Below are positions 9,027 to 19,905 of a stretch of DNA of 64,000 bases, one piece after another. The stretch covers positions 145,189,741-145,253,740 of the forward strand of contig CM043945.1 in the NCBI GenBank assembly GCA_014529385.2, written 5' to 3'. Both the position numbers and the translations under genes were made by a program. Source of the DNA: Adiantum capillus-veneris. Taxonomy: Eukaryota > Streptophyta > Polypodiopsida > Polypodiales > Pteridaceae. The notes under the pieces were generated by a model. It saw only the letters and a list, made by a program, of their open reading frames with translations, ran no database searches and had not been told where the DNA came from. The stretch's first letter is position 1; each line of letters opens with the position of its first letter.

Positions 9027-9875
9027 TGTTACCATATACATGTGGTAGTGATGTGTATGAACACACTAGGACCGCCGAGGCATTATTTCCCTCTTTAAGA
9101 GGTTTTTCCCCTCGTGCATTGTATATACGCCCATCACTCTAGGGCTATCTATCTTTCCATTGCACACTAAGTAATACACTCTTTGTTGTGTGCTCTGAGC
9201 TTCCTTCGTCTTCTCCAAGCTGCGTGCGTTTTCTTGCCACCCCAATTCCAATAATTGGTATCAGAGCAGGTTACGTCCTATGGGGCTTAATCGCCAATGT
9301 CGCCAGAACACCTCTGCTCGTTTTCTCAAATTTTAACGAGCTTTGGCGAGCTCAGAATTTCAATTCGGGCTCATTTCGACCTCTGTTTCCACTATAGCCA
9401 GGTCTGCAAAGGCAATTTCGTCATTTTGTGCAAAATTTTTGTCAGTGCCAATTACTGCATAACAAGTCCCATACAGTCTACTGCGGGTTGTGCTATATAG
9501 CACATGTTGGTCTCACTTAGTTTCTCCTCATTTCATCAAGTGCAGGCATTTTCCATGGTTAACAACACAGGTGTGTTCAAGATGTTTGCTGCTGAGGACA
9601 AGTTGGATGGGGACAATTACCCTATGTGGGCTTACATTATGCAATATGTACTTGTATCAAAGGGAGTTTGGAACATTGTGCAGGGCATTGATGTACGTCC
9701 TGGTACTGTGGATGCAGCGATGTTGAGGATGCTCTTGGTTTTGCTGCGAGGGTTGCTGCTGTCAAAGCTGTTTTGCCTACAATTGAGCAGGCTCTTTGGG
9801 ATGTAAGAGATGTGTAGGCTCATGCATTGATTCCATTGTCTGTGAAGCACACTATCACTCCTCTATAGGCTACCC
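9027..9875 (+). mobile_element. Ty1/copia fragment: 5' LTR, primer site and gag start
   Basis: A 227-bp LTR (9027-9253, TGTTACCATATACATG...) is followed by atTGGTATCAGAGCAGG (9254-9270), the initiator-Met primer site used by most plant copia elements, and then a gag start. Homology to a second copy (49527-50409) stops near 9865-9875. There a GGAACG-rich sequence begins, so pol and the 3' LTR are missing. Confidence 0.85.
9555..9806 (+). pseudogene. Copia Gag N-terminus
   Basis: The peptide starts at the ATG after the primer region. It contains KLDGDNYPMWAYIMQYVL and GVWNIVQGID, the L-x-G-x-NY-x2-W...L...W signature of copia Gag (UBN2-type). The frame decays after about 45 residues, and a stop at 9804 ends it. 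The 50065-50404 copy has the same motif. It is a broken fragment of about a tenth of a normal copia polyprotein. Confidence 0.8.
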
Positions 9876-10035
9876 TTTTTTCTAGCCATTGTTGTCGTTC
9901 CAGCCCGTTCCGGTTTTGTCCGGTTTGTCGGAACGCTTGTCCATTCCGGGACGTTTCTTGCAATTGCAACCGGTCGGAACGCCATTCCGGCGTTCTAGGC
10001 CTTGTCTGGTCCGTTCTCTCGTAACTATGGAAAAG
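9876..10035. mobile_element. GGAACG/CGTTCC-rich hAT-like fragment
   Basis: The interval is dense in GTTCC and GGAACG motifs (cgttccagcccgttccgg, gtcggaacgc). These recur at 17028-17175, 19538-19905 and 30705-30783. Ends were not resolved here. It separates copia sequence from LINE sequence. Confidence 0.4.
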
Positions 10036-10089
10036 AGACTAGAGCCCCGACTTGAGAGGGAGGTACTTCTAGGAGTCATTGCTCATAGG

Positions 10090-10348
10090 TAGCCACGGAT
10101 TGCTTATCGACGCTTGGTGCGATGGAAGAAGAGGGCGTTTCTAGCTCGCTTAGAGCAGGATTTATACGAGTTGTTTTTGATACAAGACTCAGATGAGGCT
10201 TGGCGACTCTTCCATGGGCATTTTTCCCCCACCAGTCATCACTTCTACGGAGGTATGGGGCCAGTATGCATCATTTCTCTACACAGTCTCGGGGCAGCCA
10301 CCTCTTCCAGACCTGCCAGAACCATGCCCACACACAACCACTCTAGAG
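10090..10348 (+). pseudogene. LINE ORF2 linker between endonuclease and RT
   Basis: One frame reads RRLVRWKKRAFLARLEQD and DEAWRLFHGHFSP; after a frameshift near 10225 it continues TSTEVWGQYASFLYT and PPLPDLPEP. This basic, Trp-containing block is typical of the segment between the endonuclease and reverse transcriptase of plant LINE ORF2 (W..Y...LY....PPLP). It stops exactly at the left end of element F1 (10349). Confidence 0.55.
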
Positions 10349-10391
10349 TGTCAAAGTCGGCGATGCGGAAGCGTGTAGACCAAGGTGAGAA

Positions 10392-10392
10392 G

Positions 10393-10442
<50 letters not shown>
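10392..10442. repeat. (GA)n in left F1 LTR
   Basis: An uninterrupted GA array about 50 bases long lies near the LTR end that abuts the primer site in the other copy. The right LTR has the matching array at 12028-12071. Confidence 0.95.
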
Positions 10443-10447
<5 letters not shown>

Positions 10448-12025
10448 CTGAACCAATCAACCAAGGCAATGAGATAACCGATGATAATACAATGGGGGTT
10501 GAGGGTTTCTTATATAGAAATCTCAATAAATTGCCCTACCCAAACTTTGACAAATAAGTGAAATAAATCCCTAAAAGCCAAAATAAATACTAGGTTCACA
10601 CTGGGCAATTCACTTGAGATGCCTAAACTTTAACACCCTCTCTGCAGCTCATATTGGACATCAATAGTGAAACCAAGTCGATGAAGAAGAAACCATGGAC
10701 ACCCCAGCAACTGCAGACTATTGGATACACCTCGGTGTTGCTCTCCTCAACTTTGTACCTGAAAGAAATAGACCATCAGTTGCCTGTGTAGAAAATCTGA
10801 ATTGTAGACAAGACTACGTCCAATAATCCCCATTCATGAACTGTGAACATATCACATCCTAAATATAACACTCCAAGATAATAAACTCTGGAACACATTC
10901 TGTCCATGATCCGACCAATAACAATGAATTGGCGCGCCCATCCATAGTCTCTTTGATAAGCCTGATTGGTTCCCTGCCAGATGCATGTGCCTTGAACTGC
11001 GACCTACGAATAACTTGAATTCCTACACAAGGGTCCATAGGGAGCACCGTCTGCCCCTCTATGCCACTCACAAGCCTCTCTCTGGCTGAAGCTAGTGGTG
11101 ACATCGTCATTTTGACTAGAAATTTGACGTCGAGGCCACTGTGGCCACCACCACATGTGCCATGCGGGTCGCCTCTGTCAAAACTTTATTACCATAACCT
11201 CTGTACATCTTGCCTTTGACTTTGTCTTCAAGTGAATTCCTACTTTTGCCTTTGGCTTCCAACTCACGAGCCAAACAAAGCGTCAAATCACAGTCATAAT
11301 TGTGGTCGTACCTCTCGGGTACCGAGGCAGCTAACTGAGTACTGGTACTGCCATCCGTGTCAAGCTTGTCGATGCCGTTGTCCTCAATCAAACTCGCCCA
11401 TTTGCCTTTGACTTCAGAATGTCGAGCCAAACAGTTGGGTGGTCTCCTTGAGAACTGTGCCGGTGCATAGGCCACTCACTTGAAGGTTGATCTGCTCTCC
11501 ATAGCTTTTAGCTGGTTTGTCTCGCCTCTTTTGCTGCTCCCCGACCGCTTCATTAGGCTGCTGTCCAGCCTGCAAAAAACACTCCAAACGCGCTCCAAGC
11601 GAGGCCGAAAACGTTGGATGATGGTCTAGCCAACATAGGAACTCCTCTTGCTCGAGAAACGCCTCCGAAGAGGCTGCTGTCCACGCAAGAAACGCTGCTG
11701 TTTAGGGCTGAAAAACGCAGCCAAAAATGCCAGGCAGCAGGGAGTTGGGGGCAGATCGCTGCGAAGGCGGGTAGAACAGGGCAGCAGGCCTGTGCGTTTC
11801 AAAACGCCATGCAGCAGAGCAAAACGATGGCAGTTCGGGCAGATTTCCGCGGTAATGCCTGCAGAGAGGAAAAAGGCCCAGGAGATTGGCAGGGCAGCAG
11901 GGCATTGTTTTAGGGTAATGGCAGCAGAGGGTTTCTTCTTCTTCTCCTCCGGGTCACCTTGCTCCGCCAAGGTCCTTCACGCACAATGCTCTGATACCAT
12001 GTTAAAGTCGGAAGCATGTAGATCA

Positions 12026-12027
<2 letters not shown>

Positions 12028-12071
<44 letters not shown>
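12028..12071. repeat. (GA)n in right F1 LTR
   Basis: GA array at the same position as in the left LTR, showing that it was part of the element when it inserted or was regenerated by template copying. Confidence 0.95.
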
Positions 12072-12075
<4 letters not shown>

Positions 12076-12253
12076 TTGAACCAATCAACCAAGGCAATGA
12101 GATAACATATGATAATCAAATGGGGGTTGAGGGTTTCTTACATAGAAATCTCAGTAAATTGCCCTACCCAGACTTTGACAAATAAGTGAAATAAATCCCT
12201 AAAAGTCAAAGTAAATACTGGGTTCACATTGGGCAAGTGCCTAAACTTTAACA

Positions 12254-13223
12254 TGGAGGAGTTTGTTGCTACTCCTACTAGGATAGAAGGGGCAAGGAAG
12301 CTATTCAACGACTCTCCTCAGGTAGAGACTACCTTAGTACTTTTGGAAAGTCCTTCTGATCCTTTGACTTCTTTACGTAGGGAACTCAAAGCATTGAAGT
12401 TACAACGAGTTCTCAAGAGAAGAGATCGTTCTCTCTTCGACAGGAGAAGCCTCCACATTAAGAAGCTTTGGACCAGATCAAGTAGGAGCTAGAAGAGCTC
12501 TGGGCTCAACTTGAGTCTAAGGCTATGGTTTCGTGTAGCTCTTGCCATTCTCCATAGGAACCCCCACTTCGAGCATACTGTCACTTCTATGAGAAGCCCG
12601 GACATGATGACAAAGAGTGCTGCTATCTGAAGGGATTGCAACAATTACAACAGAGCCTCGCCCCTACGCTTCAACACGGCTTGGAACCTGCATCCAATAT
12701 GGTTTCCCCATGTGGCAATCCAAACCACATGCCACCTTTGCTAACAACCCCTCCTATGCAAGCTATGCAAAATATGTAGAGTGCTTTCTCATCTCAAAGT
12801 TTTTATCATGCTAGTGCTCCCTCAGCCCCTCAGAGCTTTTACACCTCCATGCAACAGGAGTAGAGACCACCTCGCCCTGCGACTCGCTTGTCCAATCGCC
12901 ACATTTTGTGCTACAGGTGCGGGGAATATGGGCATTACCAAAGCAAATGTCCCCTGCCCGAAGGGTCTCCTCCTTGCCGTCCTTGCCCCGAGGCTAAGGA
13001 TCACTATAGTAAGGATTGTCCCAAGCAACGGGCATCCACGTCTTCAAGCTCGATTCCGAACCAACAAGAGTTCACCTTTCCTAAGATCGACCTGATGGTG
13101 GTAAGCGCCATCCCTCAGCAGTCACCTGCTACACATGTGGTTACCCCTAAGGATATGCTGCAGCCCACTGGTGCCCTTACAGGTTTCCTCACAAAGAGCA
13201 GCCCTTGGCCTTTGCCTTCCTGA
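12254..13223 (+). pseudogene. Gypsy C Gag with three zinc-knuckle-like motifs
   Basis: Several frames carry parts of one Gag. A first degenerate Cys/His cluster lies near 12570-12640 (CHFYEKPGHDDKECC). A clean knuckle, CYRCGEYGHYQSKC, lies near 12906-12950. A third, CRPCPEAKDHYSKDC, lies near 12978-13022. Between them is a Gln/Pro/Ser-rich linker with stops. The order Gag, knuckles, protease, RT on the plus strand identifies an old Ty3/gypsy element. F1 truncated its 5' part. Frameshifts and stops make it non-coding today. Confidence 0.75.
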
Positions 13224-13257
13224 AGGTCTAACTCTTCCATCTCCACTTCCACAACCT

Positions 13258-13855
13258 AGGTACCATAGTTGATGGTGGATCTGGCATCAATCTGATGCTT
13301 GAATTCACTATGCCGGCATTAGGTCTTCAGCCTACTAGGCCCGCCCCATTCACAGTGACTTTGGCAGACCAGAGAACTGTTTACCCCTTGGGCATAGTCG
13401 ACAAAGTGCCTCTACAAGTGCAGGACTTCACATTTAGCCTCGATTTTGTTGTGGTTCGTCTTCCCGAGGTTGAGGGCGGCTTTCCTTTGCTCATCGGCAG
13501 ACCACTAAAGCACTTCATGACTGAGGAAACAATGCTATGTGGATACGTACTCCTGGCTCCCCCATTGAAACCCATTCGACTTGATGGAGGCATGGATCCA
13601 GTAGTGCAGCATAGTTCTTTCTCAATGGAGTTCAATCCCAACCAGGGACAAGCGATCCCACCTGACGGACTAGACAAAGACCTATTGGATTGGTTGGAAG
13701 CTACCAAGTCTATGCCATGCTATGTGTTCTCTATTCAATCCTTGCCTGAGGATACATCCTCTTCCAATGTGCCTCTAGTTGTTGAGCCTAGTCAGCCACT
13801 CAGACCAAGCTGTGTGCATCGCAATCATCCTGTAGCAGTAGGGAAGCTTGACTGA
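13258..13855 (+). pseudogene. Gypsy C retropepsin
   Basis: The protease active site reads IVDGGSGINLM (D-G-G in place of D-S/T-G). Downstream, LPLLIGRP-like text (FPLLIGRPLKHF) is the I-L/I-G-R-P motif of gypsy proteases. The open part is 13295-13855 (186 codons). It follows the knuckles of the same element. The continuation, including NVNELGVAYCLGRG near 14010-14045, is cut by element F2. Confidence 0.7.
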
Positions 13856-14040
13856 ACCGTCGGCGCTGTGAAGATCCTCTGAGAAGAGGAAAGGCCAAAC
13901 CAATTTGTTTGCGCCGTCTTGCCTGTATCTCTTGCCTCCAATCCTCCGGTGTCAACCAAAACAGAATCCACGCCAACAACGCCACCAAACCGCATCTCCG
14001 TGTGGCTCTCAATGTGAATGAGTTGGGAGTGGCCTATTGC

Positions 14041-15348
14041 CTAGGTCGAGGGATGAGTCTGTTGTAAGGTTACCGAGGGTGAGTGTAAGTAACTCTGAAG
14101 GTAGCAATCCAAATGATCAGGAGTGTAGAGGAGCAACTGCACTACCATCCAAGCCAAGCTTCGGGTGACTCCGGATGTAGTCGCGGGATGCCTGATCTCC
14201 CGCATCTTGCGGGTAAACTCTCCAAGAGAGTCCAAAGCATTGAAGTCCCACTCCAGTCTGTACACACAAGCAATGAACTTGTCCAAGAAGAGATCCAAGA
14301 TCCTCTCCCTAAGTCCATGTAGATGCTCCTATGTTAGCAAGTGATCTCACGTGTCGAGGTCAAGTGGTAAGTGTGTCCACCCAAGATGGTGGTGTCTTCT
14401 CTAGGAATGTCGGAATCCCATATGCCATGAGCATGGCCATATCTCGTGTGAACTTTTCTGATGAGTGCATAGGTGTGTCCATAGCAAACCACAAGTCACC
14501 ACCGCCTCTGGAGTGCGCAACTGCCGAATGATGGTTGGAATGAATGGATCTCCTAAGGATCGTACGCCTGTAGATGATCAAGTCGATGTCGAAGATACCG
14601 TATACTGCAGCAGTCACTGAGAGACCGCATGGACCACCATTCGTGTCCTGGCAGGAGGTAACTTTATCCTCTGTGAATAAAACTCAAACCATGTGGCTGC
14701 TGTCCACCAAAAACACAACTGCGAGGTGATGAAAACGCTGCTGTCCAGCTATTTTCAGCGTGCTCATACGCTCCCGGCATGGTCTAGAGCGGTGCAGAGG
14801 GTGTAGGGAGGGGTTATCTCTATGTGCACAGCCGTCGGAGGGCTGAAAACAGAGAAAAACCAGTGGTGGTGTATGGCTGAAATCTGTAGCAGATGGAGAG
14901 GAATCAGGACGGCAATGCATCGGATGCAAAGCCGTGTGGAAGGCAAGATCTAAGTGGGTGTGGCTAGCGCTCTCCCTCTCTTGCAAAAAACGCTGCCCTG
15001 TTGTCCTGAAAACGCAGATCTGGCTGTCCAAAAACGCAAATCTGGCTGACCAAAAACGCAGGTGGAGAGGGTTTTCCGGCAACGGAAATGTCCCAGAAGT
15101 GTAGTGTTGGCAGCCAGGAAGTGATCGCCGGGTGTGGGAGAAGCAAAGGCAGATGGAGAAGGTCCTCCGCGATGAAAACTCTTCAAGTTCCATCGCTTGC
15201 CTTGCTTATGCAAAAAATGCTGGCTGATCTTGCAGAAATTCCTGCTGATCTGATCTTGGGAAGAGAACCTCTACAGGTGAAGTGCCTTGGACGTGAAGAG
15301 CCTGAAGCTGCTGAGACCATGTGAGAGTGTGTGTGTGCGAAAGCGTGA

Positions 15349-15383
<35 letters not shown>

Positions 15384-15564
15384 AGACCAGAAACGCAAGA
15401 TATGGTGAAGAGGGGGCAATCATCCCCCCATGACTATCATGAGCAGAAGACCCAATACACAATGACCAGATGATCTTGGGAAGAGAACCTCTGCAGGTGA
15501 AGCGCCTTGGACATGAAGAGCCTGAAGCTGCTGATACCATGTGAGAGTGTGCGTGTGCGGAAGC

Positions 15565-15611
<47 letters not shown>

Positions 15612-15890
15612 CCAAAAACGCAAGATATGGTGAAGAGGGCGCAATCATCCCCCCATGACTATCATGAGCAGAAGACCCAATACACAATGACCAGATGATG
15701 CAAGTGGGTACCCCCTTGGCCCCATAAATAGGTGCCCAAGGGTAGGTAGGGCAATGCCTAGAAAAACCCCCCACGACCCAACAAGAAAATAAATGTATGG
15801 AAATATAAGAGGGCGCTCGAACAAAGGTGGGCGGTCGGCCGGGGACCAGGTGCAACCTAGACTATGGGTGGCTAGCCCGGAGTCATACTA
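14041..15890 (-). mobile_element. Element F2: minus-strand LTR element lacking pol
   Basis: gctgataccat (15530-15540) is the complement of a Met-tRNA-like primer site (TGGTATCAGCAGC) beside an LTR that starts TGTGAGAGTGTGCG at 15540. No second LTR was found on the left, so the element is truncated or its LTR has decayed. Minus-strand frames 14360-14617 and 14041-14298 look protein-like but match no family I know. The leader (14690-15070) is rich in AAAACGC/GCGTTTT. It interrupts gypsy C between protease and RT. Both outer limits are estimates. Confidence 0.6.
15251..15695. repeat. 220-bp tandem duplication of the F2 LTR/primer-site junction
   Basis: 15251-15470 and 15471-15695 share the same order: tgatcttgggaagag, the primer-site complement, the LTR start, a GA array (15352-15379 and 15568-15607) and caatgaccaga. 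The first copy has lost the primer consensus (gagaccat for gataccat). Confidence 0.85.
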
Positions 15891-15929
15891 GCCATGCAAG
15901 TATGCCCTAAACCTGTGAAGTAGCAGAGG

Positions 15930-17031
15930 GTGTAAGTCTAGCACTTGACCCAAGCAGAGAAGTCAACCTGGGCGACCCTGACAACATTGAGCCCATCCTT
16001 TTAGCCGCTTGGTTATGGGATCACCTCGTGCTGCTCGATCAGGTAGCCAATTTTATGCACTCTTTCAAGGATGTTTTTGCCTGGTCTTACAAAGATTTGG
16101 AAGGAATCCCACCAGAATTGGGTGTCCAGACTCCACACTATCCCTCTGGTCGAGGGGGCTAAGCCAGTCAGAGGCAGAGCTTACAAGCTCAACCCAAAGT
16201 ATGTAGAAGCTGTCAAAGTGGAGCTAGAGAAAATGCAAGAAGCAGAGATCATTGTACCTGTGGAGCACTCAAAGTGGCTATCAACCATGGTCATCGCACC
16301 CAAGAAGCAATTTGGTAAAATCTGTGTGCGTCGACTATCGTGCCTTGAACAAGGTAACAGTCCCGAATAGTTTTCCCGCATCCTTCACCGAATGCGTGCT
16401 TGAGGATGTGGCATGCCACATACTTTACAATTTCATGGATGGATTCAATGGCTACAATCAGTTGGGCATCCATCCTGCTGATCAGATCAAAAGTGCTTTT
16501 GTGACTCCATGGGGTATTTTCATTTATACCAGAATGTCTTTTAGGCTGAAAAATGCTCCACCTTCATTTAATCGTACAATATATCTATCTCATCTTTTAT
16601 CCTTTGGTCATTGATCATCTTCGCATATTCATGGATGATGTTTCAACCTTCTCCGACGCTCAATGTTTCATCCAAGTGGAGAGCACCTTGCTCTTCTCTG
16701 TGCCGTCTTCCTCAGTTTGCATGGAGGCACGCCTAAAGCTCAATCCTAACAAATGCCATTTTTTGATCAATGAAGGTACGCTTTTAGGCCATGTGGTGCC
16801 TGCTCAAGGTTTAGCTCTTTACCTTCATAAGATAGTAGCCATTTTTCGGTTGCCTCCAAAAGTGTTTAGAGCTTTGTAGGCCACACAGGATATCATCGCA
16901 GGTTTCGTATGTATGCAGAGGCTGCTCAACCACTGACCCACCTGACCAGTGCTACTATACCCTTCCAATGGTCAAAGTTTGAGGCCGACACATTTGCTTA
17001 CCTCAAAAAATGACTAACTGAAGCTTTAGTT
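15930..17031 (+). pseudogene. Gypsy C reverse transcriptase and RNase H start
   Basis: The RT order is intact but frameshifted. RGRAYKLNPKYVE and EIIVPVEHSKW form the lead-in. VDYRALNKVTVPNSFP is motif 1-2, and FMDGFNGYNQLGIHP is the first catalytic Asp region. AFVTPWGIFIYTRMSF and LKNAPPSF come next. FMDDVSTFS stands for the Y-M-D-D box (16630-16656), and LNPNKCHFLINEG..LGHVV completes the palm/thumb. After 16880, YRRFRMYAEAAQPLTHLTS and FQWSKFEADTFAYLK belong to the RT/RNase H junction. Sequence ends abruptly at 17031 at a GGAACG-rich insertion. No integrase remains. This is the only reverse transcriptase of LTR type in the window. Confidence 0.88.
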
Positions 17032-17175
17032 ACCCGGAACAAAAATCGGAACGGGTAACGAGGAACAACAACATGCAGGAAATGCCATTCCTTGTTTTGG
17101 ACACTCACGTTTAAAACACGGAAAGGGGATCCGGAACGAGAAATTAGGATGGGCACGGGAAACGGGGACATGCGA
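17028..17175. mobile_element. GGAACG-rich hAT-like terminal fragment in gypsy C
   Basis: It begins agttacccggaac, the same terminus as the reverse complement of 19538-19905 and of 30705-30783. It continues with ggaacgggtaacgaggaac. It marks the end of gypsy C homology. Confidence 0.5.
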
Positions 17176-17539
17176 TGCTCTCCTCAAGGTGTCATGAAGT
17201 CTTGCTCCCAACGGATTGCACCATCGGTAGGTGCGTGCCCTCCACACGAGATCGCCAAGCTATTGGTGCCCTAAGGAAAAATAGCCCTAAGGAAAATGCT
17301 AAGGGGGATAGTCTCTTGCTGCTCCAAACTGCTACAAAGGAAAGCACTAGCTGCCTAGTAAACACAAGGCGGGGCTGCTCCAAAAACGTTGGGTGGGCTG
17401 AAGCACAAATGTCGATCAGCCCCTCCCATGGAGCTGTCACAAGACGGGCACCACGTGCCAACAGAAAAGAACAAACTAAACACACTTTTAGCACTTCAAT
17501 AACAATTGAATTGAAAAAGAGAGACCATACACGACACGG

Positions 17540-18069
17540 AGTGGCGGAATTCCACCCCAGAGAGTATTGGCCCCAAACCTTGGAGCCCCTTTCGGTATTT
17601 CTTTATATTGCATCAACACAATACAAGCCGATACTCCACACTCTGCACCTTCGTCCATAAGCATGCTAGAGAATGACCCCATGGCCTCATATTTAAAGAC
17701 CCTAGGCTCAAAAACACTTTACATGAAAAGCCTTCAAACTCAAAAGTATCTGATGCAAAAGCAATGCCCAAGAATCTGTCTCTGCGTTTTGCGAAAATCC
17801 GTACAACTGCCACGTCAGCATTGTCAATGCATTTTGTGGAAATCTGTACAGTTTTTCCATGTTAACAGTCAGCGGAAAATCCGAGCTGTGTGTGTGGGTC
17901 CTGCTTTATTTATATGCCTTTATGTCACTTGGGCCCCATCGAATGGAGCGCCATAAGTTGGTAGGACTTCTTCTTCTGTTGCTTGTTCTTCTTAGGCTTT
18001 AGGCCCCTCGCCTTGATCTGAAGGTTGGCTCCGTTCTTTAGTGGCTTGACACGTCACCAATTTGTGACA
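17540..18069 (-). repeat. 3' LTR of element D
   Basis: On the minus strand the LTR starts TGTCACAAATTGGTGAC (18069 downward) behind a purine tract. It contains ataaagaaataccgaaag near 17585-17615, matching the element B LTR. The distal end lies somewhere between 17180 and 17540; I could not fix it. 17180-17540 shows no other recognised feature. Confidence 0.6.
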
Positions 18070-18083
18070 TCCCCCCTTCTTGA
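18070..18083 (-). other. Polypurine tract of element D
   Basis: Minus strand tcaagaagggggga directly before the TGTCAC LTR start, closely like the tracts of elements A and B. Confidence 0.65.
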
Positions 18084-18202
18084 AAGAAAGTAATCGTCCG
18101 CGATTACATCATATCTGCAAAACAACTTAAGTTAGTTCAAAAATATCCGAGGGTCATTCTGAGGGACATTCCGAGATACAATGATTTTGCTCTTTTTTTG
18201 TT

Positions 18203-18258
18203 AAGGAGTTGGCTTCTCCTTTCGCCTCTTTTGATCAAGGAGTTGGCTTCTCCTTTCG
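18203..18258. repeat. 34-bp period tandem pair in element D
   Basis: aaggagttggcttctccttt occurs at 18203 and again 34 bases later. It is itself partly palindromic (aaggag...ctcctt). Confidence 0.85.
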
Positions 18259-18468
18259 TCCAGATCGGAACTCTTGATATTACAGCGTAGTAAAATTAGC
18301 CATCACACCGAGTGCGCTGATCTTCCACGGGTGTCTTGATGCACTAAAATCACATACCTAGTCAATTTCATCCAATTAGGAATATTCAGTAGTTGGCACA
18401 TCAGAATGCAACACAAATGCTCACATATGCATGTTACAAGACATAGAAACATAAAGTCGCCAATGAAC

Positions 18469-18764
18469 ACTCCCCCCACAAATAACCATCCCGGTCCGGG
18501 CCATGAGCTGTTCAACGACTCCCTCATCACTCCTCTGCAAATAACCTAAAAAGGTCCGGGCCATTAGATATAGAGGCCTTTTACAACCAAATTCCCCTCA
18601 GACCGCAGCCTGCATCGTTTGGAGGTGGTGAGAATAAGGACTGCTCAGACTTCTTAATACTACCCTTGTAAATAACCACCTAGGTCTGGGCCATAAGTAA
18701 ATACAACACTTTTGAATCATTCAATACTCCCCCCGCGAATAACCACAAGGGTCCGCGCCATGAG
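18469..18764 (-). repeat. Four dispersed 39-bp motifs in the 3' part of element D
   Basis: Copies at 18469-18507, 18529-18567, 18659-18697 and 18726-18764 share ACTCCCCCC..AATAACCA and GGTCCGGGCCATGAG. On the coding strand each ends in a G-rich run followed by AGT, reminiscent of the purine tract. Spacing is irregular (about 60-130 bases). Confidence 0.75.
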
Positions 18765-18975
18765 TATGAACAAGCATTTTCAAACATTATTTTTCACTAC
18801 TCGAGTCGGAAGTAAAAATCACCAATTATTGAAACTAGTATTAAAACCAGAGTTAGACAATTCAAATCGGCACCAAGACAGGTTTAAAACAGATAGCATC
18901 TATTTCAAACAAATTTCAAACAATACTTTCTCAAATAATGTTCAAAAGTACCTAACTATAAAACAATTAGAGAGC

Positions 18976-19489
18976 TCATTCAAGGCTTTGTTCGGACAAT
19001 CGAACTTTGAGGACGACTGGCTTGCCCTTCTGCATCACAATGATGGTTCGGTTTCGAACCTGGAGAGTCGCATCATTCTTGTCATGCCAAGGCATGCCCA
19101 AGAGGACGTCACAATTGCCCAACTTCATGTGGAAATCGGCTTTTCCATGATAATCTTGGATAGTCACTAGAAGAGCACCAATGAGCGGTACCACTTTCTG
19201 AGTTTGCCTTGTGGCTAGCTTAGCTTCAATTTCTCCACCCTCTGCATCATAATCAAAGTGCATCTGCTTCAAGAATTCTAGATGGATGAAGTTCTCTGTA
19301 GCTCTTAAGTCAAAGAAAATTAGGGCTTTCAAACAGTTGCCTTTGCCATATGCTCGACACAATTGATCTGTACTTTCAAGGCGTATGCCATAGATGTCAG
19401 GTACTAATCCAATGGTCGATTTAGCTCGTTTGGTTGGAGATGGTCCTGGAATTCTGTGGACCGTCGACTCCGCTGGTCTGTTAGTGCGT
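18976..19489 (-). pseudogene. Element D retropepsin with lost active site
   Basis: On the minus strand the frame reads KALIFFDLRATENFIHLEFL at the position of the gypsy protease active site (normally D-S/T-G-A-T-x-N-F-I), so the catalytic triplet is changed to D-L-R. CDVLLGMPWHDKNDATLQ is the second protease signature, and VVLKV follows. Upstream, a Pro/Arg-rich Gag tail is cut at 19489-19490, where the left repeat of element E begins. The matching gag domain could be the fragment at 30785-30975. It is an inactive remnant. Confidence 0.75.
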
Positions 19490-19537
19490 TGTCGGGGGAT
19501 ATGTATTCGAAACATGAGCCGGGAAGGCGCCGGGCCT

Positions 19538-19905
19538 TTGGCTCAGTGTAACAGGGAATGGGTGGAACACAGTCCAAACTCCGAAACGGCGTTCCGGACG
19601 AGTCCTGTTCCCAAAAAGGATTGGCAATGGAACGACGTTCAGGAACGGAGTGTAACCGGAATGGTGTTCCGATACGGGGGGAACGTGAGGCGGAACGGCG
19701 AAACGGGGGGCGGAACGGACAAAAGTAAGCATTTGGGGACAGTTTTTGGGTTGTTTAGGAGTTTATTTGGGACTAAGCTGAATGGAGGTAGTTCAAGCCT
19801 TACTTTAGCGGACCGTTCCGGGCTCCTCCTCCCCGTTCCCGTCCAGACCCTCCCGTTCCCGTTCCCCGTTCCTGTTCCGGGTAACATACTTCGAGTCTGG
19901 TTGTG
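19538..19905. mobile_element. hAT-like non-autonomous insertion with its empty site preserved
   Basis: The sister repeat reads gcctttggctatgagagg at 27329-27346. Here the same site is split between ggcctttggct and tgagaggtg by about 368 bp. The insert starts cagtgtaacaggga; its other end, reverse complemented, starts aagtatgttacccggaac. That gives imperfect inverted ends. The flanks ctttggct and gtctggtt fit a worn 8-bp duplication. The interior is GGAACG-rich, like subterminal repeats of hAT elements. Confidence 0.65.

Larger units (their letters stand above)
10349..12253 (-). mobile_element. Element F1: short LTR element with (GA)n inside its LTRs
   Basis: Direct LTRs at 10349-10635 and 12000-12253 begin TGT(C/T)AAAGTCGG and end CTTTAACA. 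Flanks tagag (10344-10348) and tggag (12254-12258) are a plausible imperfect target duplication. gctctgatacca (11988-11999) beside the right LTR is the complement of a Met-tRNA primer site, so the element reads on the minus strand and the right LTR is 5'. The 1.36-kb interior has only short frames; 11116-11475 and 10859-11110 on the minus strand are its longest and match no family I know. It is TRIM/LARD-like. Confidence 0.8.

Noticed and set aside
9256-9270. tRNA-like sequence TGGTATCAGAGCAGG
   Set aside because: It is the primer-binding site of a copia element, only complementary to the tRNA 3' end; no cloverleaf surrounds it.
10245-10526. Minus-strand frame with a SLSLSL run, and similar RERERE, SLSLSL and HTHTHT frames at 12028, 43615, 46235, 55004 and 59049
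   Set aside because: They are translations of dinucleotide microsatellites and are open only because GA or CA repeats contain no stop codon.
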